Source of the DNA: Mycolicibacterium litorale
GTDB taxonomy: Bacteria > Actinomycetota > Actinomycetes > Mycobacteriales > Mycobacteriaceae
DNA length: 64,000 bases
NCBI RefSeq assembly: GCF_010731695.1
Contig: NZ_AP022586.1
Location: forward strand, 1,860,001-1,924,000
Direction of reading: 5' to 3'
A program made the translations under genes and the position numbers. Below the pieces are notes generated by a model that was given only the letters and a program-made list of their open reading frames with translations, was not told the origin of the DNA and did no database searches. Positions 26,663 to 35,298 of the stretch are shown in pieces; positions within the stretch are counted from its first letter, which is position 1; every line of letters starts with the position of its first letter.

Positions 26663-28309
26663 TCACAGCGTGGTCAGCAGGTTGTTCTCGTTGACCGCCG
26701 ACATCGCCAGCGTGCGGTATCCGTAGTCCTCGAACAGCACGGTGATGCGGTCGGTGTCACCGCCGATGACGACGCCACTCCCCCACTCCTTGTGCGACAC
26801 CGCGGTGTCGACCGGGATGGCGGCCTGCTCACCGGTGTCGGTACCGGTGTCGGCGGTGGTGTCGGCGTCGCGGCAGCGGTCACAGTTGCCGCACGGGCCG
26901 TGCAGCGGCTGGCCGAAATAGCTCAGCAGGAACTGCCGCCGGCAGTCCCGGGATTCGGCGTAGCCGCGCATCATCTCGACCCGGCTGCGGTCCACCCGCT
27001 CGCGGGCCTCGACCACCTCGGTCGCTGCGGTCACCGCGTCCCGGGGTCGGATCCCGTTGGACAGGAACCCCTTGCGGGTGGACCGAACCGCCTCTCCCTG
27101 CTCGAGCAGGTTGATCGCGTTGGTCAGCCTGCGTCCCCGCAGGTCGAGTTGCGCGCGCAGTTTCTTCATGGGCTTCGGCTTGTCGGTGTCGAGCGCCTTG
27201 TAGACGGCTTTGATGAGGTCGGCGTCGGGACGGTGGGTGGTGAAGAACCGGGCCAACCCCAGATCCTCGGCGCGGTAGAACAGCAGGGCCAGCGCATGCT
27301 CACCGTCTCGACCGGCCCTGCCGATCTGCTGGTAGAACGAGTCGAGCGAATCGGGCACCGAGGCGTGGACGACGAACCGCACGTTGGGTTTGTCGATTCC
27401 CATGCCGAACGCCGACGTCGCCACCACCACCTCGAGCTCGTCGTCGCGGAAGCGCTCGTGGACGCTCTCCCGCTCGGCCGCCGCGAGACCCGCGTGGTAA
27501 ACCGCGGCGCGCACACCACGTTCGGTCAGCGACTCGGCGTAGCGCTCGGCGTCTTTGCGCGTGGCGGTGTACAGCAGTCCGGGCCCGGTCAGGTCCGCGA
27601 CCGTCTCGACGACCGCGGCGCGCTTGTCGGTGTCGCGGACGAACTGCTGGACCTCCAGTGTCAGATTCGGCCGGTCGAAGTTGCCCACCACCATCAGCGG
27701 GTCGCGCAGCCGCAGCCGCTCCACGATCTCGCGGCGCACCACGACCGACGCGGTGGCGGTCAACGCAACCACGGGCGCCCCTTTCCCGAACTGGGCGAAG
27801 GCCTCGCCCAGCCGCAGGTAGTCGGGCCGGAAGTCGTGCCCCCACGCCGATACGCAGTGGGCCTCGTCGACGACGATCAGCGAGACAGCGGCCTCGGTGA
27901 GTCGGCTGACCACCGCGTCGTTGGCGAGCTGTTCGGGCGACACGAAGATGTACTCGGCCTCGTGGCTGCGCACCGCATCCCAGTTGTCCGCGGTCACCGA
28001 GGAGCGCTGCTGGGAGTGGATCGCGACGGCCTCGGGGGCACGGGTGTCGGCCAGGCCGGCGATCTGGTCCTGCTGCAGCGCGATCAACGGCGACACGACC
28101 ACGGTGGCGCCCTCGAGCAGCACCGCGGGAACCTGGTAGATCGCGGACTTGCCCGATCCGGTCGGCAGCACCGCCACCACGTCGCGGCCCGCGAGAATGG
28201 CCTCCATCGCCTCGAGCTGTTCGGGGTGTAGTTCGTCCCAGCCGAACACCCGTTGTGCCGTGCGACTCAGCTCGGCCGCGTACTTGCCTTGTCCAACCAC
28301 CGCGTCCAA
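26663..28309 (-). CDS. RecQ-family ATP-dependent DNA helicase, short form without HRDC domain
   Basis: 548 residues. The helicase core is complete: PTGSGKSAIYQVPA (motif I), DEAHCVSAWGHDFRP (motif II), TATASVVVR (motif III) and QQIGRAGRDG (motif VI). The RecQ zinc cysteines follow in RDCRRQFLLSYFG and CGNCDRC. After the zinc region there is only a short SH3-like segment (SHKEWGSGVVIGG) and no HRDC. It would unwind 3'-5' at replication or recombination intermediates. The reading frame opens with TTG at 28309; a GTG at 28300 is an alternative. M. tuberculosis has no close homologue to my knowledge. Confidence 0.9.
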   Translation of the reverse strand: MDAVVGQGKYAAELSRTAQRVFGWDELHPEQLEAMEAILAGRDVVAVLPTGSGKSAIYQVPAVLLEGATVVVSPLIALQQDQIAGLADTRAPEAVAIHSQQRSSVTADNWDAVRSHEAEYIFVSPEQLANDAVVSRLTEAAVSLIVVDEAHCVSAWGHDFRPDYLRLGEAFAQFGKGAPVVALTATASVVVRREIVERLRLRDPLMVVGNFDRPNLTLEVQQFVRDTDKRAAVVETVADLTGPGLLYTATRKDAERYAESLTERGVRAAVYHAGLAAAERESVHERFRDDELEVVVATSAFGMGIDKPNVRFVVHASVPDSLDSFYQQIGRAGRDGEHALALLFYRAEDLGLARFFTTHRPDADLIKAVYKALDTDKPKPMKKLRAQLDLRGRRLTNAINLLEQGEAVRSTRKGFLSNGIRPRDAVTAATEVVEARERVDRSRVEMMRGYAESRDCRRQFLLSYFGQPLHGPCGNCDRCRDADTTADTGTDTGEQAAIPVDTAVSHKEWGSGVVIGGDTDRITVLFEDYGYRTLAMSAVNENNLLTTL

Positions 28310-28334
28310 TTACCCGGGGCGGGAACGGGAAAAC

Positions 28335-28700
28335 CTACCGCCAGCCGTCGGCTGCCCGGGCCGCGCGCATCAGCGCGTCACACAGCTGGCGCAACTCGTC
28401 GGATCCGGCGCCTTCGTCGACCGCGGTGGCGACGTCCTCGGCCGCGCAGCGCACCTCGAAGACTCGGTCCGCCAGCAACGCTGCTTCTTCGGCGGTCAGC
28501 ACGACCGCGTCGGGCGACAGCGACGTGCCGCGAACCATCGCGCGCTGCTCGTAGGCGCGTTGGCGGCACGACTGCCTGCAGTACTGCCTGCGACGACCCA
28601 GCCCCGCGTCGGCGACCTCACGCCCACACCAACGGCAAGGCTGCGGCCGGGTACGCCGTCTGCTCGCGGTCTCCACGAATTCAGACTGTAGACGGGTCAC
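28335..28700 (-). CDS. Small zinc-ribbon protein, Rv2049c-like position
   Basis: 121 residues, GTG start. Four cysteines at residues 22, 25, 41 and 45 (PCRWCGREV and YCRQSCRQRAYEQR) form a probable zinc knuckle. The CRxxCRQRA pattern recurs in small actinobacterial DNA- or RNA-associated proteins. The C-terminal half is helical and acidic. It is divergent from rbpA with a shared 100-base region, the position held by Rv2049c in M. tuberculosis. Function is unknown. Confidence 0.65.
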   Translation of the reverse strand: MTRLQSEFVETASRRRTRPQPCRWCGREVADAGLGRRRQYCRQSCRQRAYEQRAMVRGTSLSPDAVVLTAEEAALLADRVFEVRCAAEDVATAVDEGAGSDELRQLCDALMRAARAADGWR

Positions 28701-28734
28701 CCCACCGATCCCGGTATCATGGAGGGTCGAGTCG

Positions 28735-28763
28735 GGAACCGTTCGTGGCTCCGCCGCGTTGAT
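28735..28763 (+). promoter_or_regulatory. SigR/SigH-type promoter candidate for rbpA
   Basis: GGAAC at 28735-28739 and GTTGAT at 28758-28763 are separated by exactly 18 bases, matching the GGAAY-N18-GTT consensus of the thiol-stress sigma factor SigR/SigH. The rbpA ATG is 38 bases further on. RbpA is a known SigR target in Streptomyces coelicolor, which makes the match more likely to be real. The overlapping GATAAT could also act as a housekeeping -10 element. Confidence 0.55.
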
Positions 28764-28800
28764 AATCCGGCAAGTTTTTTTTCGATGAGGAGTGTTGACG

Positions 28801-29139
28801 ATGGCTGATCGTGTCCTGAGAGGCAGTCGCCTCGGAGCTGTGAGCTACGAGACCGACCGCAACCACGACCTGGCGCCGCGTCAGGTCGCTCGCTACCGCA
28901 CCGACAACGGCGAGGAATTCGACGTCCCGTTCGCCGACGACGCCGAGATTCCCGGCACCTGGCTGTGCCGTAACGGCCTGGAGGGCACCCTGATCGAGGG
29001 TGACGTCCCGGAGCCGAAGAAGGTCAAGCCGCCGCGTACCCACTGGGACATGCTGCTGGAGCGCCGCTCCGTCGAGGAGCTCGAGGAACTGCTCAAGGAG
29101 CGCCTCGACCTGATCAAGACGAAGCGACGCGGCAGCTGA
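28801..29139 (+). CDS. rbpA: RNA polymerase-binding protein RbpA
   Basis: 112 residues, close in length and sequence to M. tuberculosis RbpA (Rv2050). The order is an N-terminal tail (MADRVLRGSRLGAVSYETD), a core domain with the reading NGEEFDVPFADDAEIPGTW and a single CRNG cysteine, a basic linker (PKKVKPPRTHWDMLL), and a sigma-binding helix pair (ERRSVEELEELLKERLDL). It binds RNA polymerase and group 1/2 sigma factors, stabilises open complexes and is essential in mycobacteria. AGGAG lies 8 bases before the ATG at 28801. A run of eight T lies in the leader at 28775-28782. Confidence 0.97.
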   Translation: MADRVLRGSRLGAVSYETDRNHDLAPRQVARYRTDNGEEFDVPFADDAEIPGTWLCRNGLEGTLIEGDVPEPKKVKPPRTHWDMLLERRSVEELEELLKERLDLIKTKRRGS

Positions 29140-29146
29140 CCGTCGG

Positions 29147-29932
29147 CTAGCGCCGGTATTCCAGTCCGCGGGCGCGGTCCAAGCGCCCGCGGATTCCCCA
29201 GTCCGCGACCTTGAGCATGGCTTCGCGGATGTTCGATCCGCTCATCTTCGACTGTCCGAGCTCACGCTCGCTGAACGTGATGGGCACCTCGACGACGGTG
29301 AAACCGTTGTTGATGGTCCGCCAGGTCAGGTCGATCTGGAAGCAGTAGCCCTTCGAATCCACCGCGGACAGATCGATCGCCTCGAGCACTTCACGCCGGT
29401 ACGCGCGGTAGCCGGCGGTGATGTCGTGGATATCCACACCGAGTAGCACCCGGGCGTAGGTGTTGGCCGTCTTCGACAGCGCGTAGCGGCGCCGCGGCCA
29501 GTTGCGGATGGTGCCGCCCGGGACGTAGCGCGACCCGATCGCCAGGTCTGCACCGTCATCGACGGCGTCGAGTAGCCGGTGCAGCTGCTCCGGGGCGTGG
29601 CTGCCGTCGGCATCCATTTCGACCAGCACCGAGTATTCGCGGCTCAACCCCCACGCGAACCCCGCCAGATACGCCGCGCCGAGACCGTCCTTGCTGGTCC
29701 GATGCATCACGTGCATGCGGTCGGGATCGGCCAGCGCCAGCTCGTCGGCGAGTTCGCCGGTGCCGTCGGGACTCCCGTCGTCGACCACGAGGATGTGCAC
29801 CTGCGGGCACGCGGTATGCACGCGGTTGACGATGAGCGGCAGGTTCTCCCGCTCGTTGTACGTGGGGATGATGACCAGAGTCCGCTGACTCGGGCGGGCC
29901 GGGCGTTGCGCTTGCGCCGCGGGGTCGGTCAT
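29147..29932 (-). CDS. ppm1: Polyprenol monophosphomannose synthase (separate Ppm1 catalytic protein)
   Basis: 261-residue GT2 glycosyltransferase that transfers mannose from GDP-mannose to polyprenyl phosphate for lipomannan and glycoprotein synthesis. Motifs are [27 protein letters not shown], the metal-binding VEMDADGSH and GSRYVPGG. In M. tuberculosis this is domain 2 of the fused Ppm1 (Rv2051c); here it is a separate gene whose ATG overlaps the lnt stop by 4 bases. It is probably peripheral to the membrane and held there by Lnt, as shown for M. smegmatis. It is convergent with rbpA, with 7 bases between them. Confidence 0.94.
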   Translation of the reverse strand: MTDPAAQAQRPARPSQRTLVIIPTYNERENLPLIVNRVHTACPQVHILVVDDGSPDGTGELADELALADPDRMHVMHRTSKDGLGAAYLAGFAWGLSREYSVLVEMDADGSHAPEQLHRLLDAVDDGADLAIGSRYVPGGTIRNWPRRRYALSKTANTYARVLLGVDIHDITAGYRAYRREVLEAIDLSAVDSKGYCFQIDLTWRTINNGFTVVEVPITFSERELGQSKMSGSNIREAMLKVADWGIRGRLDRARGLEYRR

Positions 29933-31635
29933 GTAACTCCTTCGTTGCTGCTGCGTGCGCCGGACAGCGTGGCACGGTCCGGGGTCGCGGTTCGCCGACG
30001 CCGCAACCTTCTGGGCACGAAATTTCCATTGTGCAGTATGGCCGCGATCACAGCCCCCACCCCGGCGATCACCAACAGCGCCTGCACGAGGGGACCCCAC
30101 CGGGTAGCGGGGGTGATGTCGGTCTTCAACCGGATCTGGTTGTCGAGGTATGCGGGTTCGAAGAACGACGTCCGTGCGAGCTCCCGGCCGTCCGGGGCGA
30201 TCACCGCGCTGATGCCCGTGGTGCCCGCGACCACCACGTACCGGTCGTGTTCGACCGCCCGCAGCCGGCCGAACGCGAGCTGCTGGCGGCTCATCGCCTC
30301 GTCGAAGGTCGCGTTGTTGGTCGGCACGGCGAGCACCTGGGCTCCGTTGCGCACGGATTCGCGGGCCGCACGGTCGAAGATGACCTCCCAGCACGTGGTG
30401 ATGCCGACCGGCACCCCTGCCGCGCTCACCACGCCGGTGCCGTCACCGGGGATGAAGTAGCCGGCCCGGTCGGCGTACGGCGAGAGCTTGCTGAAGAACC
30501 CGCGCCACGGCAGATACTCGCCGAACGGCTGCACGATCCGCTTGTCGTGGCGGTCGGCCGGGCCGGTGCCCGGATTCCACACGAGCACGGTGTTGGTCGA
30601 CACCGGGTTGTCGGGACTCCAGTCGGGTGTCCGCATCACGGTGCCCACCAGGATCGGGGCGTTGATGGCAGCGGCGGCGGCGGCGATCTGTTCACCGGCG
30701 TCCGGGTTGGCCAGCGGATCGATGTCCGACGAGTTCTCCGGCCACACCACGAACATCGGCTGCGGTGCCCGGCCGGCACGGACGTCCTGCGCGAGCCGCA
30801 TCGTCTCCTGGACGTGGTTGTCGAGCACGGCGCGTCGCTGGGCGTTGAACTCGAGGCCGAGTCGCGGCACGTTGCCCTGCACCGCGGCGACGGTCACCGG
30901 CTGGTCGTCGACGGCGCCCATCCCGGAATGCCGGACCTGGGGCCAGACGACCGCGGTGCCCAGCAGCACCACCGCGATCACGGCGCCGGGCAGGACCACT
31001 GCCGGTGGCGCCCCGGCGTGGATGTCGTGGCGGCGGGTCCGCTCCACGATCTCCCCGGCCAGCGCCGCCAGCGCGAAGCCGACCAGGACGACCGCGAACG
31101 ACAGCAGCGGCGCACCGCCGAAGCGCGCCAGCGCGAGCAGCGGGCCGTCGGTCTGACCGAACGCCACCGCTCCCCAGGGGAAGCCGCCGAACGGCACGCT
31201 GGACTTCAGCCACTCCTGGGCCGCCCATAGCGCGGCGAACCAGATCGGCCAGCCGGGCAACCGGCGCACGGTGACGGCGGCCAGGCCGAAGAGCGCGGGG
31301 AACAGCGCCTCCACCGCGGCCAGCGCCAGCCACGGCAGGGCCCCGACCAGTCCGCTGATCCACGGCAGCAGCGGGATGTAGAACGTCAGCCCGAACAGGA
31401 ACCCGTATCCGAACCCGCCCGCCCGCGTCGTCGAATCCCTCGTCAGCACCCACGCCAGCAGGGCGGCCGCGGCGAATGCGCAGTACCACCAGCCGAACGG
31501 CGGGAAGCTCACGCACAGCAGCAGGCCGCCGCCTATCGCGGCGACCAGTTGCCACATGCGGTCGATCACGGCGCGCGGCAACCGGCGCAGCCGCGGGCCG
31601 AGCGACGCCAGCCGGCCGGGCGGTGCGTCAGCCAT
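29929..31635 (-). CDS. lnt: Apolipoprotein N-acyltransferase
   Basis: 568-residue membrane enzyme that adds the third acyl chain to lipoproteins. About six to eight membrane segments fill residues 30-235, followed by a nitrilase-like periplasmic domain and a last membrane segment near residue 520. The catalytic triad is visible: Glu in [11 protein letters not shown], Lys in [14 protein letters not shown] and Cys in TTCWEVIFD. It corresponds to domain 1 of M. tuberculosis Ppm1 (Rv2051c). The ATG at 31635 is preferred to a GTG at 31647. It overlaps the amidohydrolase stop by 8 bases and the ppm1 start by 4. Confidence 0.94.
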   Translation of the reverse strand: MADAPPGRLASLGPRLRRLPRAVIDRMWQLVAAIGGGLLLCVSFPPFGWWYCAFAAAALLAWVLTRDSTTRAGGFGYGFLFGLTFYIPLLPWISGLVGALPWLALAAVEALFPALFGLAAVTVRRLPGWPIWFAALWAAQEWLKSSVPFGGFPWGAVAFGQTDGPLLALARFGGAPLLSFAVVLVGFALAALAGEIVERTRRHDIHAGAPPAVVLPGAVIAVVLLGTAVVWPQVRHSGMGAVDDQPVTVAAVQGNVPRLGLEFNAQRRAVLDNHVQETMRLAQDVRAGRAPQPMFVVWPENSSDIDPLANPDAGEQIAAAAAAINAPILVGTVMRTPDWSPDNPVSTNTVLVWNPGTGPADRHDKRIVQPFGEYLPWRGFFSKLSPYADRAGYFIPGDGTGVVSAAGVPVGITTCWEVIFDRAARESVRNGAQVLAVPTNNATFDEAMSRQQLAFGRLRAVEHDRYVVVAGTTGISAVIAPDGRELARTSFFEPAYLDNQIRLKTDITPATRWGPLVQALLVIAGVGAVIAAILHNGNFVPRRLRRRRTATPDRATLSGARSSNEGVT

Positions 31636-33220
31636 GGATGACGACACCCCGGTGCACCGTCTGACGACAGCGCGGCAGCGGATCGCCGGGACTCAGCCGC
31701 GGCAGCGCGGGCACGCGGGACCGCGGATCGGTCGACCAGCGTTGGACGGAGTCGGCGGGTGCGCTGACCTCGAAGCCGTCGGCCTCCCACACCGCATACG
31801 ACGCCGGCGCGCCGGGCACCAGGGTGCCGGTCACGCCGTCGCGCACCCCGGCTGCGCGCCAGGCGCCCCGGGTGGCCGCGGCGAACGCGGCGCGCAGCGA
31901 GATCGCGCTGCCCGGCGTCTGGTGGTGGCTCGCGGCCCGCACGCTGGACCACGGGTCCATGCTGGTGACGGGGCTGTCGGAGCCGAAGGCGAGGGGCACG
32001 CCTTGGGATGCTAACAGCGCGAACGGGTTGAGCCCGGCGGCTCGATCAGACCCCAGCCGCCGCGCGTACATCCCGGCCGGGCCACCCCACAGTGCGTCGA
32101 AATGCGGCTGCATGCTGGCGATGACACCCCAGGCCCCGAGTTGTGCGGCCTGCTCCGCGGTCACCATCTCCAGATGCTCGAGGCGGTGACCGCAGCGGGC
32201 CACCGCGGGGGCCCCGAATCGCGCGACGACGCCGGCCAGCGCCGAGACCACCGCGCCGACCGCCGCGTCACCGATGACGTGGAAACCGGCCGTGATTCCC
32301 GCCTCGGTGCAGGCGGACAGGTGGGTCGCGACGGCGTCCTCGTCGAGGTAGGTGTTGCCGCACTCCCCCGGCGCGTCGGCGTAGGGCCGGCTCAGCCACG
32401 CGGTGCGCGAGCCGAGCGCGCCGTCGACGAACAGATCCCCCGCCAGACCGTGGGCGCCCGTGCGGTCCAGCAGATCGCGGGCGTGTGCGGCGTCGGTGGC
32501 GGCCTCGCCCCAGTATCCGAAGATCTGCACGCCGTGCTCGGTTCGGCGCAGGTCCAGCCAGTCGTCGAGGCCACCGATCTCCGGACCCGCGCACTCGTGC
32601 ACGGCGACGACGCCGTGGGCGGCCGCGGCGTCCAGCGCGGCGCGGCGGGCCTGGCCACGTTGCGCGGCCGTCAGTCCGGCGCGTGCGGCGGCGCGGACGC
32701 GGTGGTGTGCGTCGGCGGTCAGGGGCCGCTGGGGGTGGTATCCGGCGGCGTCGGCCAGACCGGGTACGAGATCGCGTAGCGCGGACGACGCCACCGCCGA
32801 GTGGACGTCGACCCGGGCCAAGTACGCCGCGTGTGGCCCCACCACCGCGTCGATGTCCTCGGTGCTGGGCGCGACGGGTTCGGGCCATCCGGATTCGTCC
32901 CAGCCGTGACCCCAGATCACCCCGCCCGGGTGGGTGCGTACGTACTGCTCGAGCAGGTCGAGGCATTCACGCAGGGAGCCGGCGTGGCGCAGGTCCAGGC
33001 CGATGAGCGACAGACCCGTGGCGGTGAGGTGGACATGGCTGTCGACGAAAGCCGGTGCCACGAAAGCGCCGTCCAGGTCCACGATCTCGGCCTGCGGGAA
33101 CTGGGCGCGGCCGACGTCGTCGCTGCCCAGCCAGGCCACGGTGCCGTCACGCACCGCGAGCGCGGTGGCATCGGGCTGGGCGGGGCTGTGCACCCGCCCG
33201 TTGAGCAGCAGTGTCGTCAC
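31628..33220 (-). CDS. YtcJ-like amidohydrolase
   Basis: 530-residue metal-dependent hydrolase. The N-terminal DSHVHL supplies the HxH metal pair after a small beta-sandwich ([13 protein letters not shown]). FHVIGDAAV and HRLEHLEM give later histidines, and [13 protein letters not shown] the conserved aspartate. This is the amidohydrolase-3/YtcJ pattern. The natural substrate is not known. It overlaps lnt by 8 bases and follows the fxsA gene by 21, so it belongs to the fxsA-lnt-ppm1 transcript, the position of Rv2052c in M. tuberculosis. Confidence 0.88.
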   Translation of the reverse strand: MTTLLLNGRVHSPAQPDATALAVRDGTVAWLGSDDVGRAQFPQAEIVDLDGAFVAPAFVDSHVHLTATGLSLIGLDLRHAGSLRECLDLLEQYVRTHPGGVIWGHGWDESGWPEPVAPSTEDIDAVVGPHAAYLARVDVHSAVASSALRDLVPGLADAAGYHPQRPLTADAHHRVRAAARAGLTAAQRGQARRAALDAAAAHGVVAVHECAGPEIGGLDDWLDLRRTEHGVQIFGYWGEAATDAAHARDLLDRTGAHGLAGDLFVDGALGSRTAWLSRPYADAPGECGNTYLDEDAVATHLSACTEAGITAGFHVIGDAAVGAVVSALAGVVARFGAPAVARCGHRLEHLEMVTAEQAAQLGAWGVIASMQPHFDALWGGPAGMYARRLGSDRAAGLNPFALLASQGVPLAFGSDSPVTSMDPWSSVRAASHHQTPGSAISLRAAFAAATRGAWRAAGVRDGVTGTLVPGAPASYAVWEADGFEVSAPADSVQRWSTDPRSRVPALPRLSPGDPLPRCRQTVHRGVVIHG

Positions 33221-33241
33221 GGACCCGACAGAGTAGCCGGG

Positions 33242-33724
33242 TCAGTCGACCCGGCGCTCCACCGCGGTGGGCTCGACCGTGTTGGGCGCCACGTCGACGA
33301 CCTCCACGACTTCACCGTCGATGTAGTCCGCGCGGCGGGGGCGCATCGGGGCGCCGACCACGACGATCGGTGCGCGCCGGCCCAGCCTGCGTGCCGCCAG
33401 CGCCGTGGCGACCGGTCGGGCGGCGGCGCGGGTCGGCGGCAGCAGCAGGAGCGCCCCGACCAGCGAACTGGCCAGGCCGGGGACCACCACGAGCACGGTG
33501 CCCAGCGCGACCAGCGCGCTGTCGGTCACCGCACCCTGTGCCGTGGTCGCGGTGAGGCCCGAACGCAGCCGCTGCAGCTGCCGCTTGAGCTGCGACCCGG
33601 CCAGCGCGAGGCCGACCACGAAGGTCGCCAGGGAGATCAGGAGCGTCCAGCCGAGACCGATGGTCGAGACGAGCGCGACGATCACCGCCATCTCGACGAC
33701 GGCGTAGAGCAGGAACAGCCGCAT
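33242..33724 (-). CDS. fxsA: FxsA family membrane protein
   Basis: 160 residues with two to three membrane segments in the first ~105 residues (LFLLYAVVEMAVIVALVS, LLISLATFVVGLALAG, ALGTVLVVVPGLASSLVGALLLL), followed by a basic and acidic cytoplasmic tail. It matches FxsA, whose E. coli member suppresses F-exclusion of phage T7; the mycobacterial role is unknown. The ATG at 33724 has GGAGG 9 bases upstream and was chosen over one at 33730, which is too close. It corresponds in position to Rv2053c and is divergent from the dienelactone hydrolase. Confidence 0.9.
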   Translation of the reverse strand: MRLFLLYAVVEMAVIVALVSTIGLGWTLLISLATFVVGLALAGSQLKRQLQRLRSGLTATTAQGAVTDSALVALGTVLVVVPGLASSLVGALLLLPPTRAAARPVATALAARRLGRRAPIVVVGAPMRPRRADYIDGEVVEVVDVAPNTVEPTAVERRVD

Positions 33725-33779
33725 TGCCATGCCCCTCCAACGTCTGGCGGCTCATGAGGGTTCCGTACATTCGGGAACC

Positions 33780-34487
33780 ATGGCAGCAACGGTGAGCGCG
33801 GTCCGGGTGGACACCCCGGACGGTCCGATCGAAGCCCTGCTCGGGGTACCGGACGGACAGGGCCCGTGGCCGGGTGTCGTGGTCGTGCACGACGCCGTCG
33901 GCTACGGCCCGGACAACGAGGCCACCGCGGCGCGGATCGCGGCAGCGGGGTACGTATCGATCACGCCGAACCTCTACTCCCGCGGCGGGCGGGCCCGGTG
34001 CATCACCCGGGTGTTCCGCGAAGCGCTGCAACAGAGCGGCCGCGCCTTCGGCGACGTGCTGGCGGCTCGCGGCCACCTGCTCGGGCTCCCGGAGTGTTCG
34101 GGCCAGGTCGGGATCGCCGGTTTCTGCATGGGCGGGCAGTTCGCGCTGCTCCTCGGGCCCGGCAACTTCGGCGCCTCGGCCCCGTTCTACGGCACCCCGC
34201 TGCCGAAGCGCATCGAGGAGACCCTCGACGCCTCCTGCCCGGTGGTGGCCAGCTTCGGCCGCCGCGACCCGCTGGGCATCGGGGCCGGGCCGAAACTGCA
34301 GGCCATGACCGAGGCCAAGGGCGTGCCGGCGGACATCAAGGTCTACCCGGACGCCGGGCACAGCTTCGCCAACCAGCTGCCGATCCAGCCTTTCCTGCGC
34401 ATCGCCCAGTTCGGCTATCACGCCGAGGCCACCGAGGACGCGTGGGGCCGGGTGTTCGCGTTCTTCGACCGGCACCTGAGGACCTGA
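33780..34487 (+). CDS. Dienelactone hydrolase family protein
   Basis: 235-residue alpha/beta hydrolase. The nucleophile elbow is GFCMGG, with cysteine in place of serine as in true dienelactone hydrolases. The acid is probably in SFGRRDPLG and the histidine in DAGHSFAN. It would open lactone or ester rings in aromatic or related catabolism; the physiological substrate is unknown. It matches Rv2054 in position. It ends 2 bases before the stop of the first F420-type oxidoreductase on the other strand. Confidence 0.91.
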   Translation: MAATVSAVRVDTPDGPIEALLGVPDGQGPWPGVVVVHDAVGYGPDNEATAARIAAAGYVSITPNLYSRGGRARCITRVFREALQQSGRAFGDVLAARGHLLGLPECSGQVGIAGFCMGGQFALLLGPGNFGASAPFYGTPLPKRIEETLDASCPVVASFGRRDPLGIGAGPKLQAMTEAKGVPADIKVYPDAGHSFANQLPIQPFLRIAQFGYHAEATEDAWGRVFAFFDRHLRT

Positions 34488-34489
34488 CG

Positions 34490-34876
34490 CTAGGCCGGGC
34501 TGGTCACCTCGATCGCGCTGTGCAGCTTGTCGACGCCGCCGCGGATGATCGCGTGCGGCACCCACCACCAGGCGTGCACCCAGTAGCGCCGGGTCACCAT
34601 GTTCCAGACCCGCCGGGTCTCGGATTTCGGCAGGTTGCGGGCGACCGCCTCGACCGGTTCACCCTTGGGCTTACCGAGCACACCGCACTTCTGGATGGTG
34701 ACCCGCGGAGTGTTGTTGATGCGCTTGGTCTTCCACGACCCGTCGTCGGTGATGACGAGCAGCTTGTCGCCGTCGGGCACGCCCCACACCGGGGTGGGCT
34801 TGGGTCTGCCGTCCTTGGTGAAGGTCGTCAACAGCAGGTACTTCTCGCCGTAGACGTCCTCGAACGTGGCCGCCAC
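34490..34876 (-). CDS. PPOX-class, probably F420-dependent, oxidoreductase (Rv2061c-like), copy 1
   Basis: 128 residues with a split beta-barrel fold. LLLTTFTKDGRPKPTPVW is the family opening, and KLLVITDDGSWKTKRI and NNTPRVTIQKC contain residues that usually contact the cofactor phosphate. It resembles M. tuberculosis Rv2061c, the gene next to cobN. The protein at 34878-35258 is a close paralogue; the first ~80 residues are similar and the C-termini differ (this one has the Trp-rich HAWWWVPHAI). It probably uses F420H2 to reduce an unknown substrate. One base separates it from its paralogue. Confidence 0.86.
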   Translation of the reverse strand: MAATFEDVYGEKYLLLTTFTKDGRPKPTPVWGVPDGDKLLVITDDGSWKTKRINNTPRVTIQKCGVLGKPKGEPVEAVARNLPKSETRRVWNMVTRRYWVHAWWWVPHAIIRGGVDKLHSAIEVTSPA

Positions 34877-34877
34877 G

Positions 34878-35258
34878 TCAGGCCGCCTTCAGCTCGAGGC
34901 CGACGTTGTTGCGCATCCCGCCGCGCAGCTTGCTGAAGAAGTTGAAGGTCTTACCCATCAGCCCGTAGCGCGCGCCGAGCGCGTCGTACACCTCGGCGTT
35001 GCGGGACTTGTCCAGGATGGTCGCGGTGGCGTCGACGGCCTCGCTCTGCGGTTTACCGGCCCGGTCGCACTTGGCGAGCGTGACGCGCGGGGTGTTGCGG
35101 ATCCGCTTGACCTTCCACGACTTCTCCTGGGTGATCACCAGCAGACGGTCGCCGTCCGGTGCGGCCCACACCGCGGTCGGTTTCGGTCGGCCGTCGCGGG
35201 TGAAGGTGGTCAGCAGGACGTACTCGGATCCGGCGATCTCGGCAAAGGTGGGGGCCAT
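34878..35258 (-). CDS. PPOX-class, probably F420-dependent, oxidoreductase, copy 2
   Basis: 126 residues, paralogue of the neighbouring gene. Shared features are VLLTTFTRDGRPKPTAVW, RLLVITQEKSWKVKRI and RNTPRVTLAKC. The C-terminus (GKTFNFFSKLRGG) is distinct, which suggests a different substrate or partner. It begins 41 bases downstream of the cobN stop on the same strand and could be read with cobN. Tandem duplication of this gene next to cobN is not a feature I recall in M. tuberculosis, which has one copy. Confidence 0.86.
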   Translation of the reverse strand: MAPTFAEIAGSEYVLLTTFTRDGRPKPTAVWAAPDGDRLLVITQEKSWKVKRIRNTPRVTLAKCDRAGKPQSEAVDATATILDKSRNAEVYDALGARYGLMGKTFNFFSKLRGGMRNNVGLELKAA

Positions 35259-35298
35259 GTGATCAAACCTAGCGGGGCGAAGGCCCACCGCGCCGCGA

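Noticed and set aside
26660..28231. A 523-residue open frame opposite the RecQ gene
   Set aside because: Antisense shadow of a complete helicase with all motifs in order.
29933..30394. N-terminal extension that would give Ppm1 a 415-residue form
   Set aside because: The extension overlaps the lnt coding sequence in another frame and is Arg-rich without family similarity; the ATG at 29932 overlaps the lnt stop as expected for coupling.
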